Shown: in pieces, positions 48,186-61,417 of the stretch
Position numbering within the stretch: position 1 is the stretch's first letter
How the letters are laid out: every line of letters begins with the position of its first letter
Assembly: GCF_025698545.1 (NCBI RefSeq)
Contig: NC_068565.1
Location: forward strand, 5,270,001 to 5,334,000
Source of the DNA: Gossypium raimondii
Lineage: Eukaryota > Streptophyta > Magnoliopsida > Malvales > Malvaceae
Length of the DNA: 64,000 nt
Direction: 5' to 3'
Program-made: the position numbers and the translations under genes
The notes under the pieces: generated by a model
The model's database searches: none
What the model saw: the letters and a program-made list of their open reading frames with translations, nothing else
What the model was told of the DNA's origin: nothing

Positions 48186-48924
48186 TTTTTTTTTTCAATG
48201 TGAAAGAACAATAGAAAAGATTAATCAATGTGAATAATTAACCGACCAAAGTGACACTTAATCCTATTTGGGTTGAGCCCACCATTGGGTTGACTAAGTC
48301 ATTATGGGCCAAAAATTCTTTAACCTATTGGGATTAGGTGTCCTTTGGGTCCCTCCTTAAACGTGTTATAGGTGTATAATACTTGTTGAAATTGAGGGGA
48401 CCTTTTTTGAGTGGAAATTTAGGGAAATATTGTTTTTTAGCCTCTTTAATTTGGGTGCTTTCACCACTCCACCAAATTAAGTGGGAGAATAATAAAGTTT
48501 GTTGATATCTATTTCTTTATTTTACCACACGCAATTGAATTGAATGGCTGAGGGAGAAAAAAAAAAGGCAAAATCTTGCTCTAAAAGTTTTTATTATTCT
48601 TATTGCTTAAGGATCTCTTTTAGGGGCTTTTAACTTTTATATATATATAATTAAGGTAGTTAGGTTTTGAAATTTGTTCCATGATGTGAGGTAAATAGTC
48701 ATGCTTTTGTCACAAATAATGTAATATATATATATGTGTATATGTATATACTTTTTTGACTTTTGGGTATATTTCCATTGTGCATTAATTTACAACATTC
48801 TTGTATAATAATTTTATTTTTAAGATTATTAGTTCAGTTAGTGTTATTGTTATTACAACAATTTAGAGAAGTTCGAATCTGTGCAAGTGTGTATTATTTT
48901 TCATTTTTTAGGGATTGTCGTGGA

Positions 48925-49110
48925 GTGTAGATTATATAGTGCAAATCCATGCGCAAGGAAGACCATTCCAAAAGGCCAAAGCCACGCACAACTCCAAGCA
49001 GAACTGATAATTAGATCTGTTTATATTCAGATGGAGCGGTTAAGGTCAATTATAGGGATGTTGTCGTGGGGGGTATTATCAGTGATCAACATGGGAAAAA
49101 CAACGATCTC
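48925..49110 (+). pseudogene. LINE RNase H N-terminal fragment
   Basis: At 49020-49100 the plus strand reads LYSDGAVKVNYRDVVVGGII then SDQHGK, the opening of the RVT_3 RNase H domain of plant LINEs (the catalytic-Asp region D-G-A and G-G-I-I-x-D). Upstream in another frame QIHAQGRPFQKAK may be its leader. Only this part is present. Confidence 0.5.
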
Positions 49111-49662
49111 GCCTTCATTAAAACACATGTTTAAAATGTGAGAACTTCCAACTCGATAAAACTTAGTTGAGGGTTAGATAGCTAGGGTTTATATTTATAT
49201 ATTTATGAAGTCTATGTCTTGGAAAATACTACTTTTTTCTTTTCTTTTCAATTTTCTCCCTTTACTTTTTAATGCTTACATATCTAGAACAAACCGATAG
49301 AAGTTGAAGGGAGAATAAAGGTCAATGTATTTATTGCAATTTTATTTAATTATTTCAAAAAGGGATCTTTTCTTTTACAAGTTTGTATTGCATGTCTCAC
49401 ATGCTTTGCTTTAATGGTTTCTCAACTATATATAGAGCTATGAGATTGTGATATTTATTGTATACAATACAATCTCTACTTTTAATTTATTCATGTTTAG
49501 TCGGTCCAATTTTCCTTTTAACATCATCTTTATTTTTAGATATAAATATTTTAATAAAATTCTTACTCTTAATTCTTTACATAGAAATATAATATACAAT
49601 TAAACGCATTTGAATTTATATTTTTAGTTGTTACATAACAATTGTGCCAGTCAAAAGTAAAA

Positions 49663-49984
49663 ATATTGTAGAGCTCAGATTGCATTTTGTCCTACTTATT
49701 TAAAAAAAATAGGTAAATTAGTCTTTATACGCTATGTCAACGAGTAAACTAGCTCTTTCAGGTATCAATTTCATCCATTTTCACTATTAAAAACTGGCGT
49801 GATTGATGAAAAATCAGGCAATCACATGTATCTCATTCTGACATATAGGACTGATTTTTAACACTAGAAATTAATAAAAATTTAATAAAATGATCAGTTT
49901 GCTCTTTGATCTAACGTACACAGATTGATTTCTCATTTTTTTAAAATAGAATTTAACTCGTAATACAGAACACTCTATAATAGT
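49663..49984. mobile_element. Foldback MITE, family D, copy 2
   Basis: It shares with 46470-46831, in the same order, TAGAGCTCAGATTGCATTTT, AGGTAAATTAGTCT, the CTGACATATA block and TTGCTCTTTGATCTAACGTA. The ends TATTGTAGAG and CTCTATAATA are inverted repeats. Noncoding. Confidence 0.65.
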
Positions 49985-50340
49985 ACTGACTATATATATA
50001 TCGTAATAAATGATTTTAATTATAGTTATTTGTACATATTGAATATGTTATAAATATAAAGAAAACGTATGAAATTGAAAAGTGAAAACCGACCCTTAAT
50101 TCTTGGACGGTTTGTCTACCTTCAGCACTTGTGGTTCGGTAAAACTCATTGACTACTATTTTGGCAACAACTTTACCTTACTTTTTTACTTTCACACCAT
50201 CAATGCCTTATTTAGTATTGTTCTTTATAAAGACAATAATTTAATGGGTTTGAATAACGATATAATTCAAACCTTATTCCTTAAATTAAATTTTATACAT
50301 TAATTATTAAATTAAAATGTTGGGAGTGTAAATCCCGTAT

Positions 50341-50460
50341 ATTAGTCTGATGGTTAAAACATTCATCATCTTGTGATTTGAATTCGAGTCATGCTATTCG
50401 CGCTGCTCTTAAACCTACCTTTGAATTCTTGCTTTATTCTTCTCTAACCTTTAAATCAAT
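50341..50460 (+). repeat. tRNA-derived SINE-like unit
   Basis: TTAGTCTGATGGTTAAAACATTC (A-box-like TGATGGTTAAAAC) is followed by GATTTGAATTCGAGTCATG (B-box-like). The cloverleaf does not close. It differs from the 10410 family. Confidence 0.4.
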
Positions 50461-50730
50461 GATGGAATTAAAAAGGTTGACACATGGTTTTTTCCTTTAT
50501 TTGTTTGACTGATGTCAATAATCATTTTATTCTGTCGATCTTTAAGTTAATTAATGAAAATTAAATATTTGATACATCGATAGTGCATATATCGTTAGTA
50601 AATCAGATGAATGTATTTAAACAAAAATTGATCTTAAAATATAAAATTTATCTTTTGCCTCCAAAAATATACAACTTTTAGCTTGTTCCCTGGGTATAAA
50701 ACATAGTTTTTTTTCCATCTAACTTGTGTA

Positions 50731-50731
<1 letters not shown>

Positions 50732-50773
<42 letters not shown>
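50732..50773. repeat. (ATT)n microsatellite
   Basis: About 14 uninterrupted ATT units. Confidence 0.95.
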
Positions 50774-53700
50774 GCACTCCAAATCTGGAGCTAAAGTTTT
50801 GAAATATAAAAAAGACAAAATTTAAATATCAGTGCTGCAATTTGAAATTATTTGGGTGCCTGCCAAAAGTAGTTACCTCCAATAATATATTTTAAAGCTA
50901 GGGAAAATAGCTTTACAACATATAACCAGACAGCTTCCCCAAGTCCTTTGCTCAGACTTAAATTAAATGATGTTTGCTACTGTTCCATTTATTAAAATGA
51001 TTGCTTTTACTTTCTCTTTTAAGTGATTAAGTTTTATTATTGTAAAAAGAAAAACTTTACTTGCACTCTGGTGCTGATTATGTATAACTATTCAAAATAT
51101 CAATTTGATGGAGTGTCGGATTTGTGAAATTGGAACATGTTTACTTGAATGTGTTTGGTATTGAACCCAAGTTTTTATACCTACATCATAATACAGACTT
51201 TCAATATATTAAACATGTGAGAGATTAGCGTTAATGAAAGATGTAATAACTTAATATAATCGTGTAATACCTAATTATTGACTAACTCCTTATGTCGAAA
51301 GTGAGAATTTTTTCGAGCAGAACTTTTCAAGTGTATGTTTGTACCAAAAAAAAAAAAAAAAAAAGGAAAATTCATGTGTGGGTGTAATATAGTGATATAG
51401 ATAGTAAACCAAGGTTGGTGACAATTGGGATACCAAAATTGCAAACTTTGGATCCACCTTTTTTTGTGAATCAAAACCTCTCTAATCTGACTTCTGGTGC
51501 CCACAGATTCAGACTCCCAAAGTAAATCCAGGAACTGGTATACTATATAAATTGGGGTTTGAAAATTCCAATGATGAGAGGTGTGGCATGTGAAGGACAT
51601 GAAGAAATGCTGCACAAAAGGAAATAAAACCCCTTAAGAATGTCTTGGACTTAGCAACTTCATCAGAGATGTACGGATACATTAAAAAAGGTTAAATGAG
51701 ATTAGAATTGCAGACCCAATAATCATGGGGTCACGAACCATCATGTTCATCATCACATGAGACACGGACAAATCATAGTCCCCCCAAAAAACCAAGTCTC
51801 GGAATTTGGGGAAAATAAAAAAGAAGAGAAAAGGAAAGGGATATGAATTTTCCTCGCACTAAGATCTAACCATTTCAATGTGTGTGTTTTATGCTGAATT
51901 CAGAGGTGGTGCAGACTGCAGAGGCAAATGAATCATGAATTGATGACCCAAGTTTTTTGGTGGATAAGATAAGGGGAAACCACGTGATTCCCACATGGTT
52001 ATAATGGAACATGAATAAATAAATAACCATGAGTTTAGGAGGAAAGAGGGGACTTTGACCTTGCCTATTGCACACAGTACTGTTTCATTGAGCGTTGAAT
52101 CCTTTTCTATCGTCTGTCTTTTCTTCTCAATCCATTTTATTTATATTTAATTTACGGTCATTTCCTTTTCTTTATCTTCAATCTCCATCTCTTCCTCCCT
52201 CCTCCTATCTCTTATCCTTTTTATGATTTTCTTTGTCATTGCCTTTGTTTTTTTCTTTAATGACCGAATTAAACAATCAAACGTGAATATGATCTTAACA
52301 AAGATTGATGCATCGAGATTTTAAGTGTTTAGATTCAGGTTCTATCATACATGTTTATGCACATGGGGTTCTTAATCTATGTTGCAATATGGTTTCAAGT
52401 TCTATTATATGTTTGAATTGATAGATTCTGGTCGTAATTATACAAATGTATTGATTGTAGTTATAATTTCATTTGTGCATTATATGATTGATTTTAGTTA
52501 TAGTTATACAAATATAACTCAACATTCAAATATATATATCTATAACACGCACCCATTTAAACTATTACACAAGCATGACCTACGGATCGATTTTACGACT
52601 TTAAAAAATACTGGGTTCAGATCGTTATATATATTAAACCCTAATTACCAACATACACAAATAATGTTAGTAGGATTTGAAATATCAAAATTATATATAA
52701 TGAGGCAAAAGAATGTCTTGTGGTTTAAGAAGTGGCCTCAAATATATATTATACATGGAAAAGAGTGGGACAAAGAGGGGGGAAAAATCAAGGATGTCAG
52801 AGACCAATTTTAAAGAATGAAGAGTCAGTTTCGAAAATTCATAGACTGCAATGTCTCACAAAGAAAGCAAAGAGTTAGCAAGATCATGTCTTTAAGCATT
52901 CCATTTCCAATTATACAACATGTCACAAAAAAGTTAGCAAGATCGATCCCACACTTTGTAATATAGGCTTTTATGCATGTATTAAAATGGGATTCACTTA
53001 CATTGTAATTATAGTCTTAAAATACCCTATGTTTTATTGACATAAAATTAAAGTTTTAACATGCTTTTTTTTCTAACCCAAGTATGGGTGTTTTGTATCA
53101 AATTTGTTGTAATAATTTACAAGTTAAGAAAAATTAAAATTAGGTGTTAAATTTTTAATTCCAGGTTTATATTAGAAAATCATTTAATAAATGAGTAAAA
53201 ACTATTTTTTTGTTTAATAATAGTAAATATTGATTTTTGAAAAAATATTTATTTTTGGTTTTAATCTTATTAGTATATTAGTACTTTATATAAATTTTAG
53301 ATAAAAATAAATATGATAATTTGAACATATCTATTTTAAAAGAATAATTTATTCCAAATTTAGTTTTGTTAATAAAATAAAATCAATTTAAATATTATAT
53401 TAAATAAAATATTAAAATGATTATCAAACATATTTAAAATATTAAAATTTGAAAATGGTAGTGAAATCTTTAATGGTTTGTTTTAAAATAAATATTGTGG
53501 GATTATTCTATGGAAGACCTTAAAAGAACAAAGAAGACAATTAATTGGTTCAATTATGCCCTTATCCCTATACTTCTCAAACTTTTAAAATTGAGTCCTT
53601 CCACTTGTATTTTTAGGAATTTAATCCTTTCACATGCATGATTTAAAATTTAAAATCCTATCGAACTAATGGATTTCCGTTAAATTTGAAAATGAAACAT

Positions 53701-53806
53701 TTTAATATTCAAAGTTGTTAATTAAAAATCAAAATCCAATTGATCACATACATTTAAATTTAATGTAAATCAATCAACAATGTTATCAATAATTAAAATA
53801 TGTCAT
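50774..53806. other. Long gene-free spacer
   Basis: No gene is supported. The 144-codon frame at 52379-52813 is AT-driven (rich in I, Y, N) without a domain. 53560-53720 holds phrases of foldback family C (CTTTTAAAATTGAGTCCTTC, GGAATTTAATCC). Confidence 0.4.
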
Positions 53807-54065
53807 AAGTTTTTGTACTCTTACTAAATTTGTAATTTAATCCCTTTATCTTATTTCTAAGAATTTAGTCCTTTACTTTTCAAATTTCAAAATTCAAGTC
53901 CAATATTATCATTGTTAACAAGTGATTTTATTTCTTTAAAATATAACAACAACAAATTTAACAACGTTAATAATTGGACCTGAATTTTGAAATATGAAAA
54001 ATAAGAAGAATAAATTCCTATAAATAAAAATACAAGGACTAATTTGAAATTTATGAAGATTTTAA
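53807..54065. mobile_element. Foldback MITE (family C), further copy
   Basis: The left arm CATAAGTTTTTGTACTCTTA, TTTAGTCCTTTACTTTTC and CAAGTCCAATATTATC is answered by the right arm TAATAATTGGACCTGAATTT and AATACAAGGACTAATTTG. About 260 bp. Confidence 0.6.
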
Positions 54066-55724
54066 CCCATTATCAATACACAAATAGAAAAACTAAAAAT
54101 TTAAAAGTGGGAAGAGTAGAAGCATTAGAAACAAAAATTAGAGGTTATTAATTGAAGAAGGGATGGAAGTACCCTTATTTGTAGGGGTGAGGGGTGAGGG
54201 GTCCATTTATAGAAACTGTCTGAAAACAACATGCAGATAAAAACATGCAGAGGGTGAAATGAATGAATGAATGAATGGCAGATGATCTTAAAGCCCCCCT
54301 CCCCCTTCACTGTCTCTGCTCAAAAAGCGTTCCTTGGATTCCTCTTCATATAGAGAGAGAAAGACAGTAAATGATTAATAAAAAAAAGCAAAGTAAAAAA
54401 GGAAGGTGTTTGAAGAGCTTCATTCATGGCTACCCCCTGCTTCTTTTTCTCTCTCTTTTTTTTTGGGTCCAATCTGCCATTTTTTTGTTTTTATTCACTA
54501 CATTTCTGCCCACTTCCTCCTTCTTATGCTTGTCGTTAATTCAGATCCTCCCAACAAACCTTACTTGTTTTTTCTTTTATCTTTATATATATGTATACGT
54601 ATATATACAGAGTCAGTCGAAAATATTCTTAAACATGCAGGTACAAGATGGCAAATCCATGCTTAATATTTGGTTGATAAGGAGGGGGTGGAACAGCACG
54701 TGACACCCATTTTATATACAAAAAATAATTAGAAATTATAATTATGATCCTAATCCATAATCTTTTCTTAATTATATATAATGATTTTTTTTTATTTTAA
54801 TTTGATGTGCATGTGCATGCACACGTGAATTGACGCGTATATACATGAAAACAATAATCATGGTTTCTTTTTTTGGAGCTAATAATCATGGTTAATTATT
54901 GTTTATATATGCTTTAATCTTTTTTCTTGGACTTGGTATATATGATTAATAAATTTCATTTAACTTTCCGACCATTCTCGAACTACTTCATTATGATTTG
55001 GTCCTTTGTTTTTTTTTAAATATAAAACAAACTTTTGTTTCTTTTTTGTCCTTAATAAATTGTGTGTTTGTTTACATGTTCTTGTTAAATGGGTCAGTGA
55101 TTTCATAATTCATCTCTCAAACCCTCATTTTCTCCTTCTTTTACTTCGTTGTGAAATATACATATACATGCATACATGAAAAGGGTTTTTTTTTTTTAAT
55201 GTAACTGTAAATTTGATTTTTCCCTTTCTTTCTTCAATTAAGTATTCAATTGGGGTTTTTGATTGTAGGGGACAAATTAACTCGATTAAACAACGAACAA
55301 AGTGAAAAAAATAAGAATAAAAAAGATCGAACACGCGGATTTTACGTGAAAAAAACTCCTCTGGGAATGATAAAAACCCACGGGTAAAAGGAGATTTTAC
55401 TATAATAAAAGAGAACACAAAAGATGGGGAGAATTAAAAGAAAAACCTGAAGCCCCATGAGAAAAAAGAAAAACTTTGAAACAAAGAACAAAATTTTCTC
55501 AATCTACAACAATTCTAGATTAATCAGAATTTAAGTGAGAAACTAAAAACAAAGTTTAACTGAGAGAAGAAGTTTGCTTCCACAACATAAGTTGTGTCTT
55601 TGTTATTAAGTCTCAAGTTTATAATTTAGGATTAGTATCAAGTAGGCTACTAATGGAGTTTTATAAACTTTACAATTAGGTCGATAAATTTTCAAGTTTT
55701 CTCATATTTATAATTTTCAATTGG
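54066..55724. other. Gene-free spacer
   Basis: Purine- and pyrimidine-rich tracts are seen with a (GAAT)n run near 54259-54277. No gene or RNA is recognised. Confidence 0.35.
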
Positions 55725-55930
55725 GTAAATCCAAGGGCATAGTGGAGGGCAAATAAGGCCTTGACCCCTTTGCTCAATGTTATAATTACGGTCATAGCAT
55801 TTTTCTAAATATCAATTATTTAATTTAGTCCCTTTTAATTTTTATTTAAATGGATCATTTTCAAAAGTTTAAATTTTAATGATTTTATTATAAATATTTT
55901 TAGCTTTTCCCCAGCCATTTTTTTAGTTTT
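55725..55930 (+). repeat. Possible degenerate CAGAGGTG-type repeat
   Basis: AAATCCAAGGGCATAGTGGAGG followed by CCCCTTTGC and AATTTAGTCCCTTTTAATTT resembles the layout of the 12650 and 63190 copies. The similarity is weak. Confidence 0.3.
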
Positions 55931-57905
55931 ATCTCGATCCTCGTCACATAACTCAAAAACGAATTAGGATATTACCCAGTGTCATTATAATATATTTTGA
56001 AATAAAATAAGAAAAAAGACACATTAAATATTTTAGCATTATAAACGAATTTTATTTTGGTGGACAATGTATAGAATAATTATTGGGTTAATATAAGTTA
56101 AAAGATATTACCAAATAATGATATGCTATTTTAACCTTTTGAATATATTTTGGATATATTTTATGAATTATTATTTATGATAACCTTTTGAATTTGTCAA
56201 GGTTCAAAAAGAAACAGAAATGTGAAAATATTTGACAAAATTTGAGTTTGGGCCCAGTTCCTTAAATTCCATTAATTTCCCACTCATTCAAAGGTGGAGG
56301 AAAAGGGTGATGTCCATGGGCCACATGTATCTTCATATTGCACATGATTAATTGGTTGAAAAAGTAAATTTAAATAAAATAAAATAAAATAAAATAGAAA
56401 AAAAGGTATGAAAAATGGGCTTATAATCATTAATTTCTTAAACAGCCCAATCAAGATAACAATGATTTTTCTCTTGGCCCATTTCCACCAATTACTTCAC
56501 TTAAATACCACTTCTTATCCCACTATTGGTAAGAAAAATGATTTCCAAATCATTTGGTATTTATAAATATAAATAAACTTCACTTCAACTACACTCTTTT
56601 TACATTTAGCTTTGGGGTCAATCAAGGGGAGTGAAACCCAATCTTTGGGGGTCAAAATCCCACTATTTCAAACTAATAATTAATCATGATTTTCTTTACC
56701 TTAAATCATCTCTAGATTCTCCATAAAATATTCAATTATTTTATCCCTAGTTTAACATATCAACTCACCAATAGTTTTGTTATGATTATCATTACACTCA
56801 TCATTCCATCCTATTGGGTTCATTTTTTTATTGTACTTAGTTTTCAATGAAACAAAATGTACTTCGTACTTGTATGTGTATTAAATTCTCTCTAAATTTT
56901 GGCATACTTTAACCAAAACATCATATTTTCAAAATACATATATTTTAAGTTTTTAAAGATAAAATTTGGGGTTTAATCTGAATGATAGTAGTGGATGCTG
57001 ATCTTGTGCATAGATATTGCTGACTTAACCTCGAAAATTAATTTACTTCCAGTTAATAATTTGATTTTAAAACGACCCGATATAAAAAATTTGATTGATA
57101 AGTTCTTATGATCCTACTCAAAATAACTTGAATTCAAAACGGTTCGTAATTAGAAAATTTGAGTTAATGAGTGGGGACAAAAGCCTGTGGATGCCATTGA
57201 AAGGTAGGCAGGCTACTCTGGCATGCCAACCACATTGCATAGACAAATATAGCTATTGCAGAGGAAAAGGGAAACACAATCAATGATAATGGTATAGGCA
57301 ATAAAACATGGGTAAACCCCATAACATGAAAAATTAAAATGGGGATTAAGGAGAAGAAGTCACATGATTTTTTCTTTTAATTTATGAAGCCAGTATTGTG
57401 CTGATGGGATTGGATGTCTCATTGGGTTGTTTTTTTCTTTTTAAAAAGTTGAAACATTAAATAAATCTTGTCTTTGTGAGAACATTTGGTGGCTCATTGT
57501 TTTAGTAATGTCATGTCTCAATCTTTGCTAAATGAAAATTGTGGTTTTTTGGGGGGTTGATTTTGAAGCAGATGAAGGGAGCAGAAGGATGCAAAAAAAG
57601 TAGGAATCTTTCACATGTCAATCAGTGGTTAAATTATTGTGAGGGTTTTAGGAATTGGATAAGCTTAAAAACCCACATGGCAAACACACTCCAACAATAA
57701 TGAAAGAAAATGAAAGGGAAAAAAAAAAGAAACATGTTCAAAGTTAGTGATGATGGGTCCATTTTTGTATAATTATATGTTTAAAGACTTGTGCATAAGT
57801 AACATCTTAAAATGTCCTTATAGATCACATCTCTTTCATATCCAGATGGATTTTTATTAAATTTATTTATTATTTTTTTGTTATTTTATTTGCGATTTGA
57901 TTTTT
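55931..57905. other. Gene-free spacer
   Basis: There is an (AATAA)n run near 56374-56396. No gene is recognised. Confidence 0.35.
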
Positions 57906-58036
57906 AGGTGGGTATAGATGGACGGTATGGTGTGGTGCGTTTAGCTTACTTTTTGTCTCACACTACAGTGTCGCTACAGTATTTAATCTCACCACCACCG
58001 TTACAAATAAATATACTGTCCATCTAAACCCACCCT
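57906..58036. mobile_element. Short palindromic MITE
   Basis: It starts GGTGGGTATAGATGGACGGTA and ends TACTGTCCATCTAAACCCACC, inverted copies of each other (2-3 mismatches), about 130 bp in all. No coding capacity. The target duplication is not clear. Confidence 0.65.
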
Positions 58037-58459
58037 TAATTTCATAAGGAGGAGAAGAAGAAAGAGATGGTAGAAGGAAAAAAAACCATGCAAGCCAAAA
58101 ATATACTTATATTCTATAACACATTCTATACATCAATATCATCAAAATTAGATTCGTTCAATTATTTGTTATATTGTATACAAAGAATTATAAATTTATG
58201 ATTTAAAGAAATTATTTATTTTTGGAACGAGGGTCTAAATAGTATTTGTTTCGATCATAAATGCATAAATCGATTTAAAATTTTAAATTAAAAGAGTGTT
58301 CTATAGTGAGAAAAAAGAAGCATCTACTAAATACTTTGAACATATATTAATTGTTACATTTGGTAAAATCGAATACTTGAGTTGTGAATATCCACGTTTG
58401 AGATTTACAACTCGTAATTATATACGTGGGTTTTGGAGTCTTATTATGTGTTGTTCTCA

Positions 58460-58965
58460 TTAGGGTTGTTCAAACTGTCGGTTCGGTTAATAACCGAATG
58501 TAAAAAATTTTAGCCGTTAATTGAACCGAATTTTTTTCCAAATACATTAACCGAACCGAAATATTTTGGTTAATTCGGTCAGTTAACCGAATTAATCGAA
58601 ATTTATATGTTTTTTTGTCTTTTGATTAAAATAAGTATAAAATATATAAAATATACATTGCTAATGTTAATTTTTTTAATAGTTCAAAAAACTTTAAATG
58701 GAGGCGAAAATAACAAATAATACATTAGAAACACTACATAAATCTTGAAAGTTAACAACCAAACAAAAATTTAACAATTATGTATAATATATATTATTTA
58801 TTTCGGTTAATTACTCAATTTCGAATCGAATTAACCAATAACCGAAATTTCAAAAAGTCATTACTAACCTCAGACCGAACAAAATTCAGCCACCGATCGA
58901 CTAACCGAATTAGATCGATTTAGTCAGTTAATTCAATTTTAACTGAACTATGAACACGCTTAGTT
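58460..58965. repeat. Repeat rich in CGGTTCGGTTAA / TTAACCGAA motifs
   Basis: The left part contains GTCGGTTCGGTTAATAACCG, TTAACCGAACCGAAAT and GGTTAATTCGGTCAGTTAAC; the right part contains the inverted forms (ATTAACCAATAACCGAAATT, GACTAACCGAATTAG). About 500 bp, noncoding, a foldback-like layout known from many plant genomes. The outer ends AGGGTTGTTCAAAC and TATGAACACGCTTA may be its terminal repeats. Confidence 0.55.
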
Positions 58966-58999
58966 ACCATGTATGGAATTTACAGTTAGTCAAATTTAA

Positions 59000-60740
59000 C
59001 TTGAACTGTTCTAGTTCTTAATCCGGGCTGTAATTGTTTGATTTTACAATTTGTTCCAATTCTTACTTTATTTGTCCTATAACTGTTTGATTCTACTCTT
59101 TATGGTTGCTCGAACATGTACTTTTATTTGTGCTTTTACTGAGTTTGTAAAATTTAAAAGAAAAAAAGACTTTATATTAGTGAATTATAATTAATTTATA
59201 AATTTTCGAGGGTTAAAATATATATTATTTTAAATTTTTTAAAGAAAGCAAACTACAATTTTATATTTTTGGGGACAAAGTTATTTTCTTTGATTAAATC
59301 TGTATTATATAAGATTCAACATGAAAATTTGATATTTCTCTCTCACCTATTATATTTAGTAAATTGGCTTTCAATCCATAATTCAATAAATGTTGAATAT
59401 TGCCTGCAAAGCCCAATGCTTAAATTAAAATCCAAACCACAAAGTCTTATGGGTGGAAACCATTATAGGATAGCCCACATCTAAACTAAGTTGGGTTTCT
59501 GGCCCAACATGTAATTTCAATGTGATATCTATTCACTACTTTATTTGGTAGCTGATATTTGCATATTAATAATTAATACATATACTTAAATACTTTTTAT
59601 TATGGAAAAAAAATATGCAATTGATTTATTTTCTAAATAAATAATGTCGAAACATTAAGCTCAATTGAGGACTTCAATGAATTTTTTTTTATAGGAAAGT
59701 ACGAACATAAAGCAAAAGACAATAATCAGTTCAAGTTTAGTTCGATATTGATATCGACACAAAACGATCAATTATCAATAAATTTTAAACCGCAATCGAA
59801 AGATCTTTAAATATGTGTAGATTTAAACTTTTTGTTACAACCCATTTAATAGCAACAAGTTATTGCATTTAGCTATCAAGTTTTGATACCCATTTTTTGA
59901 AACAAGATACCCTCAATTCATTTATAGGTTACTTTCATGTGATCTGTTTTGACAAGTTGAATATGCTTATTTTATTATTATTATTATTATTACAATAAAT
60001 GTTATTGCATTTTATTTAAGGTTAGTATTTGTTCATTGATAATATATATTTTTATTTCACGAGTAGTCTTAAAAATTGTTACGTGTTTTTTTAAATATAT
60101 ATTTTTTAAAATTTTACTATAACACTATAGGACACTTGTCAACCTTTAACTTTATTCATGGAGTCTAAAAACTCCACTAGCACTTACCAAATATTATTTC
60201 TTTTATTTATATTTGACCATTAAGGTTTTATCTTGATTGGGTCCCTAAATATAAACCAAATTTTTTATGAAAAACGTATGAAATATCTATCCTCCGGACT
60301 CCCACCACATATGTGACATTATTCCAACTATCACCATTAAAAAAAAGTTGTCACTACCCTTTAATTGGTAAATAAAATATAACTTCAACACGAGTTTAAA
60401 AAGTTCAGAAAAGAAAGTCCTTACATAATATCCAAATGCAAATAATTTCTCAAATACATCATAAATGTCTTCAAGTGTAAAAATTCCAAAAATCAATCAA
60501 TACATGTCACTACCATTGCTTCTGTATCACATTCATCTTTTAATTCTTCTATCAATTATGAGCATTATATCTCTTTAACTTCACTTGAACTTGCATATGA
60601 AAAACTGTGTTGAGTACTCTCCTTTTTTTAAAAGGTGGGTGAGAAACTGTGGAGTGCTCTCATTTTTTTCTAAAAAAAATAATAGTGAATGTGAGTTAAG
60701 TACTGATACCAAAATTAAATTTTTGTAAATATTTATTTTT
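59000..60740. other. Gene-free AT-rich spacer
   Basis: There is a (TTA)n-like run near 59972-59993. No gene is recognised. Confidence 0.35.
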
Positions 60741-60759
60741 TAAATAGGCTTATTATATT

Positions 60760-60950
60760 ATGCAGGGCTGGCGGGGATGAGATAGGTACAATGTTATACC
60801 CACGCCTGTCTCATCACTCACGACAGGTCTAATTTTTGTCTCTATCCCTGCCCCACCACCCTGAAACCTGTACCCATCCCAGCCCAATTGAGGGTGAAAT
60901 GGGGCGGGACCCTGCGAAACCCGCCCCACTGATGTCCCTAATTTACCCTA
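60760..60950. repeat. G/C-rich dispersed repeat
   Basis: GCAGGGCTGGCGGGGATGAG, CCCTGCCCCACCACCC and GGGGCGGGACCCTGCG / CCCGCCCCACTG stand out against AT-rich flanks. It looks like the GGGGCGGG-type degenerate repeat common in plants, noncoding. Confidence 0.45.
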
Positions 60951-60964
60951 TCATCAGTTTTTGA

Positions 60965-61250
60965 AAAGTTAAAATATATTGAAATCCTTCTATTCTTTAT
61001 ACATTTGAAATTTAGTCTTTTTACATTTATTTTAAGAAATTTAGTCAATTTACCTTTTAGACTTAAAAATACAACTTCAATTATTAATTCCGTAAAAAAA
61101 TTTCTGTTAAATTTAAATTCATTACAATATCAATATTTTTCTCACAAGACTATGAAATAAGTAATATTTCTTTTATTTTAAAATGCTACACTAGTCAACT
61201 GCATTAATAATTAAACATAAACTTTGAAATTTGAAAAATAAAGGTTTGAC
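60965..61250. repeat. Foldback MITE (family C), eroded copy
   Basis: The left arm AATTTAGTCTTTTTACATTT and AAGAAATTTAGTCAATTTACC is recognisable; the right arm is mostly lost. Confidence 0.4.
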
Positions 61251-61417
61251 ATAGAATTAAGTGACCACAAAACATTTTATGATGGAAATGTGGAAACCAA
61301 ACAGTGAGTATATGCAAATGCAAAGCCTAAAACAAATAATTATATCAATTGGTCAAAATGTTCGGCTTATTTAAGCTACATCATAATCCTTTTTTAATTT
61401 TTCTCTTCTATTTTTTA

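Noticed and set aside
52379..52813. 144-codon open frame on the plus strand
   Set aside because: Its composition is AT-driven (many Ile, Tyr, Asn), it has no domain, promoter or splice context, and it lies in a repeat-rich spacer.
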